A stretch of DNA of 5,315 nt from Cyanobacteria bacterium UBA8803. GTDB lineage: Bacteria > Cyanobacteriota > Cyanobacteriia > Cyanobacteriales > Coleofasciculaceae. The DNA lies in contig DNXU01000268.1 in assembly GCA_003505715.1 (NCBI GenBank), positions 8,250 to 13,564 on the forward strand, read 5' to 3'. Position numbers and translations under genes: made by a program. Position 1 is the first letter of the stretch; each line of letters starts with the position of its first letter. Below the pieces are notes generated by a model. It searched no databases. It was not told the origin of the DNA and saw only the letters and a program-made list of their open reading frames with translations. Positions 1 through 5,033 of the stretch are shown one piece after another.

Positions 1-22
1 TTCGTTCTCCTTGTCCCTGTGT

Positions 23-58
23 CTTCCTTGCCTTGAGTAATAGACCAAGGGAAGGGAG
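23..58. terminator. Imperfect hairpin in the 3' flank of the coiled-coil gene
   Basis: Positions 23-35 pair with 46-58 over 13 positions (one G.T wobble at 25/56, one G/G mismatch at 30/51) around a 10-nt loop. The hairpin lies 56 nt beyond the stop codon of the minus-strand coiled-coil gene, so a transcription end or an mRNA 3' end is possible. There is no clear T-tract on either strand, so a standard intrinsic terminator is not demonstrated. The rest of 1-113 shows no gene. Confidence 0.3.
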
Positions 59-113
59 CTTACCGAATCGGGAACCCTTGCTACCTGATACTTATAACTA
101 ACCCACCTCAGTT

Positions 114-662
114 CTAGACATTTCCAAATGTTGGAATTGGGCTAGCACTGGGGCGAGCGAAACTGGGCAATTCAATGCGGGTAATGTTACGGTTTCTCAC
201 AGCCAGCCGATAGCTGACACTTTGCAGCTCAGCATGAAGTTGCCGATTTTCCCGTTGCAACATTGCCACTTTTTCTCGGACAGGTGCCATGCGCTCAGAA
301 AATTTCTGGCGATAAATCTGCGGGAGTTCTTGAACGACCTGCTCTAACATACGGGAACGGTCGGTTAATTCCTGAACCGATTGCCGCAATTGATAAATTT
401 CTGCATCACGGCTAGCAATCTGCTCTTGGTAAAACCGCACCTGTTGCTCAACATCTTGTAGCTGTTCTCGCAACACTCGCATTTGAGCTTGGTGGCGCTC
501 GGAAACTTCCGGTGGAGGAGTGAAGTTAGCATTGCCCTTGACTAGGCGAAATAGTTCCTGAGACAGCTGTTGCACCAGCTGATCTCTAAGATGCAACTCT
601 TCTCGCAGACGCGAAACTTCAGTTTGAAGCGTTTTTAGGGTTAGTGTTTCAGTCTGGGTCAC
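114..662 (-). CDS. Coiled-coil protein of unknown function
   Basis: This gene encodes 182 residues, and I do not recognise a named family. The composition is dominated by Gln, Glu, Arg and Leu. A first short coiled coil spans about residues 8-41, then comes a Pro-rich break (PPPE near 49-52), then a long coiled coil at about 54-152, and finally a Ser/Pro-rich non-helical tail (about 164-182). There is no signal peptide, no transmembrane helix and no cysteine, so it is probably a soluble cytoplasmic structural or scaffold protein; that is inference. The start is GTG at 662: an in-frame TAA lies three codons upstream and the next in-frame ATG is only at residue 61, which would delete the first coil. 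A GGAG lies about 13 nt upstream of the GTG, rather far for a ribosome site. The gene diverges from the phosphohexomutase gene across a 331-bp spacer. The sequence is uninterrupted and looks like a real, constrained protein. Confidence 0.8.
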   Translation of the reverse strand: MTQTETLTLKTLQTEVSRLREELHLRDQLVQQLSQELFRLVKGNANFTPPPEVSERHQAQMRVLREQLQDVEQQVRFYQEQIASRDAEIYQLRQSVQELTDRSRMLEQVVQELPQIYRQKFSERMAPVREKVAMLQRENRQLHAELQSVSYRLAVRNRNITRIELPSFARPSASPIPTFGNV

Positions 663-665
663 GAT

Positions 666-677
666 AGCTTACAAGCT
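666..677. promoter_or_regulatory. Short inverted repeat before the GTG start
   Basis: AGCTT-AC-AAGCT is a perfect 5-bp inverted repeat just upstream of the coiled-coil gene start. On the minus strand a TATTAT box (686 to 681) lies directly upstream of it and could be a -10 element, although no good -35 is visible. An operator or start-site structure is possible, but the repeat is short enough to be chance. Confidence 0.2.
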
Positions 678-712
678 CCGATAATAGGTTAATCCCAATG
701 GTAGAAGAGGAC

Positions 713-738
713 GGACAGCACGAATCGCTCATCTGTCT
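713..738. other. Stem-loop in the divergent spacer
   Basis: GACAG at 714-718 pairs with CTGTC at 733-737, extended by a G.T pair at 713/738, around a 14-nt loop. It is one of several inverted repeats in 700-851. On the minus strand it would lie in the leader of the coiled-coil gene. Its function is unknown. Confidence 0.3.
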
Positions 739-750
739 TCCCGCTGGAGA

Positions 751-782
751 CTCCCGTTATAAGCGCCCTTCTTACACGGGAG
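751..782. other. Perfect 7-bp stem-loop in the divergent spacer
   Basis: CTCCCGT at 751-757 pairs perfectly with ACGGGAG at 776-782 around an 18-nt loop. The right arm can instead pair with CTCCC at 810-814, so two structures compete for the same bases. No T-tract follows on either strand, so this is not a simple terminator. Confidence 0.4.
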
Positions 783-851
783 CGATGGGATCTTAACTAC
801 TATATCCTCCTCCCTCAGAACCGTGCTGGCAAGTTGTGTCTGGCACGGATC
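778..851 (-). mobile_element. Possible degenerate group II intron 3' end (domains V-VI)
   Basis: Read on the minus strand, 851 to 816 is a 36-nt segment of the same length as a typical bacterial group II intron domain V, and it ends in the characteristic CACGGTTCTG followed by GAGG. The lower helix (843-851 with 818-826) pairs at eight of nine positions. Two of those pairs, at 844/825 and 843/826, are G-C and C-G where the domain V I compared it with has weaker pairs, as expected for a conserved stem. After it comes a second, interrupted hairpin (814-810 with 782-778, then 807-804 with 791-788), placed where domain VI should be. Against activity, the catalytic AGC triad reads ATC and the upper helix no longer pairs. 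No maturase reading frame or 5' intron domains are present. I infer a decayed insertion remnant. The alternative is an unrelated structured RNA or chance similarity. Confidence 0.38.
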
Positions 852-862
852 GAGCCAATCAG

Positions 863-993
863 GTCATGATTGACAGATTAACCCCAAAATGTTACTCCTG
901 GCAACAGCTCAGTCATCAAAGAAGGGAACATCCTACTTTTAAGCTAGGGGCTTCGATTAGTATTAAGTTAACTTCTGATGCAGTGTAGGCTCA
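863..993 (+). promoter_or_regulatory. Upstream region of the phosphohexomutase gene
   Basis: This is the part of the 331-bp spacer nearest the phosphohexomutase. It holds a perfect -35 match, TTGACA at 870-875, but only a poor -10 (GTTACT at 891-896, 15 nt away). A perfect 10-bp palindrome, AAGTTAACTT at 965-974, sits 19 nt before the ATG, and a weak AGG lies at 987-989. None of these is proven, and no coding sequence is visible in it. Confidence 0.25.
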
Positions 994-2433
994 ATGAGTG
1001 CAGTAAACAGCGCGAAACAGATTAAATTCGGAACAGACGGCTGGCGGGGAATTATCGCTGATGATTTTACCTTTGCCAATGTGTGTAAGGTAACTCGGGC
1101 GATCGCCAGTTATCTGGAAACCGCCTATACCAAAGATCGTCCGGTTTTAGTAGGTTACGATCCCCGCTTTCTCGCTGACCAGTTTGCCCAAACTGCCGCT
1201 GGAGTTCTTGCTGACTTGGGTTGGACGGTAAAAATTGTAGATCGAGATTGTCCGACACCAGTAATTGCTTACAATGCCTGTTTCCTAAACTCAGCTGGGG
1301 CGCTGATGTTTACTGCGTCTCACAACCCAGCTCCCTACTGCGGTATTAAGTACATCCCGGATTACGCCGGACCGGCAACACCAGAGATTACAGATGCGAT
1401 TGTCGCTCATATTGAAGGCGCTGATGAGGCATTGCCTACAGGCAAAAATAGCGATCGCATTTCCACCTTCGATCCCAAACCAGAATATTTGAAGTTTATC
1501 TACACCCTGCTGGATGTGGAGCAGATTCGCAGTGCCCAGCTTAAAGTGAAATACGATGCCCTATACTCAACCTCTCGCGGCTACTTGGATACAGTTCTCG
1601 AACATTGCGGCTGCCAGACTGAGACCTTTAACGCGACTCGCGATGTCCTGTTTGGTGGCGGGATGCCAGAGCCTAAGAAAGAGCAGTTGGTGAAGCTGGT
1701 AGAGGCAGTTAAAAAAGATAGCGCCGATTTGGGTCTAGCCACGGATGGGGATAGCGATCGCTTTGGGATTGTGGATGAGCAAGGAAATATCCTCACCCCG
1801 AACACCATCCTGCTGTTGCTAGCACGTCACTTGATCAAAAATAAAGGTAAAACCGGAGCCATTGTTCGGACGGTTGCTACCACCCACCTATTAGATAATT
1901 TTGCCCTCAAGTACGGCCTGCCAATTTACGAAACAGCGGTAGGCTTCAAGTACATTGGGGAGAAAATGCGGGAAACGGATGTCCTAATTGGCGGCGAAGA
2001 ATCCGGCGGTTTGAGCATTATCGGCCATATCCCAGAAAAAGATGGCATTTTAGCCAATATGCTGGTTGCCGAAGCCATTGCCTACGAAGGAAAGCCCTTG
2101 AGCCAGCTTGTAGAAGAAGCGATCGCTGAAGCAGACGGGCCAGTTTACAACAAACGCCTGGATTTGCACCTCAACGATGTCCACAAAGCAGCCATTCTTG
2201 ATTCTTGTCTCAACAATCCCCCTACGGCAGTAGCTGGCATCAAAGTCAAAGAGGTAGGACGCAAAGATGGCATCAAACTCTATCTGGAAGAAGGTAGCTG
2301 GGTACTGTTGCGTCCATCGGGAACCGAACCTCTGATGCGCGTCTACCTGGAAACTAACTCTCTAGAAAAGGAAAACCAAATTGCTACAGCGATGGAAGAT
2401 CTAATTAAAAAGATAGAACCTATAAGTATTTAA
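994..2433 (+). CDS. Alpha-D-phosphohexomutase (phosphoglucomutase/phosphomannomutase family)
   Basis: A cytosolic enzyme of 479 residues that moves phosphate between C1 and C6 of hexose phosphates, linking glycogen and nucleotide-sugar synthesis to glycolysis. All four family signatures are present in order: GTDGWRG (13-19), the phosphoserine loop TASHNP (107-112, catalytic Ser109), the Mg-binding loop DGDSDR (251-256), the sugar-recognition loop GGEESGG (333-339) and the C-terminal phosphate-binding RPSGTEP (440-446). The length suits a complete four-domain enzyme. The start is secure: an in-frame TGA at 976-978 leaves ATG 994 as the only ATG before the first motif; a weak AGG lies 4 nt upstream. 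Four HIP1 octamers fall inside the gene. Substrate choice cannot be read from the motifs. A cyanobacterial relative, Synechocystis Slr1334, has been reported to make glucose-1,6-bisphosphate, so that role is possible here. Family assignment is firm; glucose versus mannose specificity is open. Confidence 0.96.
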   Translation: MSAVNSAKQIKFGTDGWRGIIADDFTFANVCKVTRAIASYLETAYTKDRPVLVGYDPRFLADQFAQTAAGVLADLGWTVKIVDRDCPTPVIAYNACFLNSAGALMFTASHNPAPYCGIKYIPDYAGPATPEITDAIVAHIEGADEALPTGKNSDRISTFDPKPEYLKFIYTLLDVEQIRSAQLKVKYDALYSTSRGYLDTVLEHCGCQTETFNATRDVLFGGGMPEPKKEQLVKLVEAVKKDSADLGLATDGDSDRFGIVDEQGNILTPNTILLLLARHLIKNKGKTGAIVRTVATTHLLDNFALKYGLPIYETAVGFKYIGEKMRETDVLIGGEESGGLSIIGHIPEKDGILANMLVAEAIAYEGKPLSQLVEEAIAEADGPVYNKRLDLHLNDVHKAAILDSCLNNPPTAVAGIKVKEVGRKDGIKLYLEEGSWVLLRPSGTEPLMRVYLETNSLEKENQIATAMEDLIKKIEPISI

Positions 2434-2437
2434 TTTA

Positions 2438-2482
2438 GTTGTTGGTTGTTGGTTGTTTGTGGTTAGCCAACAAAAAACAAAA
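2438..2482. repeat. Inverted heptamer units flanking the tandem array
   Basis: Right after the phosphohexomutase stop there are two GTTGTTG units (2438-2451) and one GTTGTTT (2452-2458). The last is the reverse complement of the array unit in cyclic register. A short linker follows, then two AACAAAA units (2469-2482). GTTGG at 2448-2452 can pair with CCAAC at 2467-2471, and the left units can pair imperfectly with the AACAAAC units further right, so a transcript could fold back here. This looks like one composite repeat locus. Confidence 0.7.
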
Positions 2483-2485
2483 AAC

Positions 2486-2593
2486 AACAAATAACAAACA
2501 ACAAACAACAAACAACAAACAACAAATAACAAATAACAAATAACAAATAACAAACAACAAACAACAAACAACAAACAACAAACAACAAACAAC
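2486..2593. repeat. Tandem heptanucleotide array, 15 x AACAAAY
   Basis: Fifteen complete 7-nt units run without a gap from 2486 to 2590, followed by a partial AAC (2591-2593). Only the last base varies, in the order T CCCC TTTT CCCCCC, which suggests block duplication by slippage. It resembles the short tandemly repeated (STRR) heptanucleotides known from cyanobacteria, though I cannot say whether this exact unit is catalogued. The array ends 4 nt before the ATG of the LapA-domain gene and so replaces a normal ribosome-binding region. It creates apparent Cys/Leu/Val-rich minus-strand reading frames that are not genes. Confidence 0.95.
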
Positions 2594-2597
2594 TATT

Positions 2598-2846
2598 ATG
2601 AAAAATATTGCTAATTTCCTAATCTCCTTAATTGTCACAGCTTGGATTGGGGCGATCGCGATTCTTTCCCTGCAAAATGCTACCCTAGTATCCCTGAAGT
2701 TTCTGACCTTTGAGTCAATTCAGCTACCAGTGGGTATTGTATTGGCGTTTAGTGTTGGAGTTGGGGTGATGGGGGGAGCGATCGTGCCTATATTTTGGCA
2801 ACTCGCTGGACAATCACGGGAGACTTACCAAGATGAAGAGTACTGA
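2598..2846 (+). CDS. Small LapA-domain (DUF1049-like) integral membrane protein
   Basis: An 82-residue protein with two predicted membrane helices (about 5-24 and 44-66), a short loop between them and a charged tail ending in acidic residues and Tyr. The loop carries the pattern typical of the LapA/DUF1049 family: SLQN (24-27), a V-x-L-x-FL stretch (31-36) and LP just before the second helix (43-44), which is rich in Gly and Val. Family members are small inner-membrane proteins. In E. coli LapA acts with LapB in control of lipopolysaccharide assembly, but that role cannot be assumed for a cyanobacterium. ATG 2598 is the natural start, yet no Shine-Dalgarno precedes it: the heptamer array ends four bases upstream. 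No promoter is visible in the array, so readthrough from the phosphohexomutase, 164 nt upstream, is plausible. One HIP1 octamer (2652-2659) lies inside. It converges with the nuclease gene. Confidence 0.82.
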   Translation: MKNIANFLISLIVTAWIGAIAILSLQNATLVSLKFLTFESIQLPVGIVLAFSVGVGVMGGAIVPIFWQLAGQSRETYQDEEY

Positions 2847-2900
2847 TTTTGACTTCTCCGGACTTTGATAAAAACATCTACTTGATATCACTGAGTACTC
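2838..2900. other. Inverted repeat spanning the convergent gene ends
   Basis: GAGTACT at 2838-2844 pairs with AGTACTC at 2894-2900 across a 49-nt loop. Both arms lie in the last codons of the two convergent genes and the 41-bp spacer forms most of the loop. It could be a weak two-way transcript end, but there is no T-tract and the loop is long. Confidence 0.25.
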
Positions 2901-3451
2901 CGCCATTCCCAAGGTGAAACATACTTTGCATCGCTCCAGACTCCCCGACGCCGCTGCTTAGCTTCGGTTTCAGCTTGTTCGACAAGGGCAGCGCTGGGAC
3001 AGTTTTTTAGGTAGGGTCGATAGACTTGGGAGAGTCCTTCTTTAACCAAAACTTGCTGAATAAACGTACCGTTAGGGAGACGGACTTCACTGATTTTGCG
3101 CCCGTAGCGATCGGTATCGGTTATGGTTAATTCGACCCGATCACCTCCTTGGCTAACCAACTCCTGAACTCGCTGCTGCGCTCTCTCCCCCCACTTAAAT
3201 TGGCTTTTGTCTACCAATTTACGGCTTTTCCTCTCATTGGCGGTATGGGGAACTTCTGGTGAATCTATACAAGCAAAACGTACTTTTATCTCGGTATTGC
3301 TGCTATCTGTAACTGTAAGCGTGTCTCCATCGCTAACTCGTTTCACTGGGTAAGTGGTTGAGCCAAACCAGGTATTACACGCCCCTAAGCCTACCATGAC
3401 AACAGTGGCTGCTATACAGCTAAGAGATTTTGGCAACCATTGGCATTTCAT
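2888..3451 (-). CDS. Thermonuclease-family (SNase-like) lipoprotein
   Basis: An exported nuclease of 187 residues from ATG 3451. The N-terminus is a lipoprotein signal: basic start, hydrophobic stretch and a canonical lipobox LGAC with the acylated Cys at residue 25, so the protein should be anchored on the outer side of a membrane. The nuclease domain fills the rest. DGDT (41-44) and D63-x-x-E66 give the calcium ligands and general base of staphylococcal nuclease, and Arg58 and Arg118 (in RYGR) match its two active-site arginines; all are intact. The Glu66-to-Arg118 span is about eight residues longer than in the staphylococcal enzyme because of a Lys/Arg-rich insert. Family members cut DNA and RNA; here nutrient scavenging or extracellular DNA turnover is inference. 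A GTG at 3472 would add seven residues, but ATG 3451 puts the basic residue and hydrophobic core in the usual places. It diverges from the PEP-CTERM gene. Confidence 0.92.
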   Translation of the reverse strand: MKCQWLPKSLSCIAATVVMVGLGACNTWFGSTTYPVKRVSDGDTLTVTDSSNTEIKVRFACIDSPEVPHTANERKSRKLVDKSQFKWGERAQQRVQELVSQGGDRVELTITDTDRYGRKISEVRLPNGTFIQQVLVKEGLSQVYRPYLKNCPSAALVEQAETEAKQRRRGVWSDAKYVSPWEWRSTQ

Positions 3452-3524
3452 AAACTGGAGGAGCCACACCACAGATTTTCCTATTAACCATCCTAGTTAA
3501 AACTTAGGCATTTTGCGCCTCACC

Positions 3525-3555
3525 TGGTAGGGAGGGTTTACCAGCGCTCCCTCCC
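3525..3555. promoter_or_regulatory. Overlapping inverted repeats in the nuclease/PEP-CTERM spacer
   Basis: GGGAGGG (3530-3536) pairs perfectly with CCCTCCC (3549-3555) around 12 nt. TGGTA (3525-3529) pairs with TACCA (3539-3543). The two stems overlap and exclude each other. They lie about 75 nt upstream of the nuclease start and about 140 nt upstream of the PEP-CTERM start. Leader structure or operator roles are both possible; nothing in the sequence decides. Confidence 0.35.
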
Positions 3556-3582
3556 AGCCTTTAGCGCGTGGAAATCCTCTTT

Positions 3583-3614
3583 TTCACCCAATCGGGTAAA
3601 TCCAATTGGGTGAA
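3583..3614. promoter_or_regulatory. Perfect 10-bp inverted repeat upstream of the PEP-CTERM gene
   Basis: TTCACCCAAT (3583-3592) is matched exactly by ATTGGGTGAA (3605-3614) around a 12-nt centre. It ends 77 nt before the PEP-CTERM ATG and 12 nt before a weak -35-like TTGGAA (3627-3632), which is followed after 18 nt by TATGTA (3651-3656). It lies between divergent genes, so it cannot terminate a known transcript from either side. An operator for a dimeric regulator is the likeliest reading; the regulator is unknown. Confidence 0.45.
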
Positions 3615-3691
3615 GCCATCCTTTTCTTGGAAAACTTACGATAGCCTCCGTATGTACTCTCAACAATTACTCCCTTAGAAAAATCGAAATT

Positions 3692-4480
3692 ATGTCTACC
3701 TTAAGCCTGCTCAAGAAGTTGTCAACAGCTACTGTTGGTACAGCAATTGTTGGTCTGGGAGTACTGGGTACTCCAGCTATGGCTGTGACTCTCTACCAGG
3801 GATTTGACCCAGGCATAGAGCCGGGGCAATCTCGTCCTAACTCGGATGCAGCCGCCGCCAATTTTGATTCAGATGCAGCAGCTTTAGGGTCTGTCAACCT
3901 TATTGATTTCGAGAATTTGACACCAGGCAACTATTCTACGCTAACTCTTGGTTCTGGTGTCACAGCAACCTGGTTAAACCCCAATCCCTATTATCAGAGT
4001 ATTAGTCAACTCAATAACAGCTTGACTGGATATAACACCACATCAGGCGGTAGCAAATTTTTGAGTCTTGGCCCTGGCAACCCGTTTGCTCCTGTAAGCC
4101 TAACACTTGCCTTTGCCAACCCCATTCAATCTTGGGGAGCTTACTTTACAGGTGTTCAAGGTGCCATCGGAAAATACTTGGTTCAGTTTAGTGACGGTTC
4201 TTTACAATCCCTGTCATTAGCAGAGGATAACTTCGGTGGTGTACAGTTCCTTGGATTCACAGCCAGTGGCAAATCTATTTCCTCAATTACTATTGTGGGG
4301 AAACCCGACAGTATTGGTCAAATGGGTGACATTATCGGACTAGACGATATGCGCTATGTATATGCACCTTCCGACCCAACTCAATCGGTGCCTGAACCGA
4401 CTTCCGTATTGAGTCTGTTAGGCTTTAGTGCTTTTGGGGTCAGTAGCCTACTCAAGCGCCAGCAGAAAATGAAAGGTTAA
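3692..4480 (+). CDS. Secreted PEP-CTERM sorting-domain protein
   Basis: A 262-residue exported protein. The N-terminus has a Sec signal (two Lys at 8-9, hydrophobic core about 13-27, cleavage expected after AMA at residue 31). The mature part is rich in Ser, Gly, Asn and Thr with alternating hydrophobic residues, like a beta-sandwich. It starts with an IDFENL segment (71-76) seen in many proteins of this type and has no catalytic motif I recognise. The C-terminus is a textbook PEP-CTERM signal: VPEP (233-236), a hydrophobic helix (about 237-254) and a basic tail from KR (255-256). Exosortase-type enzymes recognise such tails and process the protein for surface or matrix attachment. No exosortase gene lies in this window. 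Start ATG 3692 has no strong Shine-Dalgarno but gives a well-formed signal peptide. There are no HIP1 octamers inside. The exact role is unknown; extracellular matrix or cell surface is inferred. Confidence 0.88.
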   Translation: MSTLSLLKKLSTATVGTAIVGLGVLGTPAMAVTLYQGFDPGIEPGQSRPNSDAAAANFDSDAAALGSVNLIDFENLTPGNYSTLTLGSGVTATWLNPNPYYQSISQLNNSLTGYNTTSGGSKFLSLGPGNPFAPVSLTLAFANPIQSWGAYFTGVQGAIGKYLVQFSDGSLQSLSLAEDNFGGVQFLGFTASGKSISSITIVGKPDSIGQMGDIIGLDDMRYVYAPSDPTQSVPEPTSVLSLLGFSAFGVSSLLKRQQKMKG

Positions 4481-4554
4481 GGTGTTGGTTTGAAGCTTAC
4501 AGCACTTTTAAAGTTTAGTCGCTAGCGCCAAGCTCACCTATCTTTTTCTCTAGC
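4481..4554. other. PEP-CTERM to rplS spacer, no clear terminator
   Basis: The spacer holds two perfect short palindromes, ACTTT-T-AAAGT (4504-4514) and CGCTAGCG (4520-4527), and a pyrimidine run near 4541-4550. None forms a convincing loop plus T-tract, so I see no standard terminator between the PEP-CTERM gene and the rplS promoter. Confidence 0.3.
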
Positions 4555-4584
4555 TAGACAAAGGCTTCTCCATCGAGCTATGAT
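4555..4584 (+). promoter_or_regulatory. Sigma-70-type promoter of rplS
   Basis: TAGACA (4555-4560) and TATGAT (4579-4584) each match five of six consensus bases and are 18 bp apart. Transcription would begin near 4591, giving a leader of about 20 nt before the rplS ATG. This is the best promoter match in the window. Confidence 0.65.
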
Positions 4585-4611
4585 GAGAGACTGTGGTTTT
4601 TAGTAAAAAAC

Positions 4612-4968
4612 ATGAACGCTCAAGAGGTTATTCGTGCCCTAGAGGCCGAACAGCTTAAATCAGACTTGCCCACAATCCATGTAGGCGACACTGTTAAGGT
4701 GGGGGTACGCATTAGGGAAGGCAATAAGGAACGGATACAGCCTTACGAAGGTACGGTGATCGCCATCCGTAACAGTGGCATTAATAAGACGATTACAGTA
4801 CGACGCATTTTCCAAGGTGTGGGAGTGGAGCGGGTTTTTCTAGTCCATTCTCCCCGAATTGCCAGCATTAAAATAGTCAGTCGCGGTAAAGTACGTCGGG
4901 CAAAACTATTCTACTTACGCCAGCGCGTTGGGAAGGCTACTCGCATCAAACAACGCTTTGATCGCTAA
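4612..4968 (+). CDS. rplS: 50S ribosomal protein L19
   Basis: A complete ribosomal protein of 118 residues, the normal length for bacterial L19, which sits at the interface of the 30S and 50S subunits. The family features are clear: an HVGDTVKV beta strand near 23-30, a KERIQPYEG segment (39-47), the [13 protein letters not shown] signature (69-81) and the very basic C-terminal [11 protein letters not shown] and RVGKATRIK stretches (93-112). ATG 4612 gives the expected N-terminus (MNAQEVI). No Shine-Dalgarno is visible in the A/T-rich leader, which is common in cyanobacteria. The gene has its own promoter just upstream and is followed by tRNA-Trp, an order conserved in cyanobacteria ahead of secE-nusG and the rplKAJL ribosomal genes. 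Nothing unusual is seen in the coding sequence. The identity is certain. Confidence 0.99.
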   Translation: MNAQEVIRALEAEQLKSDLPTIHVGDTVKVGVRIREGNKERIQPYEGTVIAIRNSGINKTITVRRIFQGVGVERVFLVHSPRIASIKIVSRGKVRRAKLFYLRQRVGKATRIKQRFDR

Positions 4969-4993
4969 TCGTGAACTTAAATGGCAGGTTGGC

Positions 4994-5023
4994 TTGGTAT
5001 TAACGGGTGAATTGCGCTACACT
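4994..5023 (+). promoter_or_regulatory. Possible promoter for tRNA-Trp
   Basis: TTGGTA (4994-4999) and TACACT (5018-5023) are 18 bp apart and each match four of six consensus bases. Transcription would begin about 35-40 nt before the tRNA. Readthrough from rplS is the alternative. Confidence 0.3.
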
Positions 5024-5033
5024 GAATAAGGGG

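Noticed and set aside
698..796. 32-codon plus-strand reading frame in the divergent spacer
   Set aside because: It has no clear ribosome site, overlaps several inverted repeats and the possible intron remnant, and matches nothing I recognise; chance is enough to explain it.
1067..1258. 63-codon minus-strand reading frame inside the phosphohexomutase gene
   Set aside because: It is antisense to a conserved coding region with intact motifs, has no recognisable domain and no start context.
1581..1808. 75-codon minus-strand reading frame inside the phosphohexomutase gene
   Set aside because: It is a shadow of the plus-strand gene; the composition is explained by antisense reading.
2469..2593. 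CRISPR array
   Set aside because: The units are 7 nt, contiguous and without spacers, and no cas gene is present.
2401..2638. Two overlapping minus-strand reading frames rich in Cys, Leu, Val and Phe
   Set aside because: They are direct translations of the heptamer array, with a 21-nt period giving a repeated seven-residue pattern, and they overlap the ends of real genes.
3758..3774. LexA-type box (GTAC half-sites)
   Set aside because: The half-sites are three bases apart, which does not fit the cyanobacterial spacing I know, and the site lies inside a coding region.
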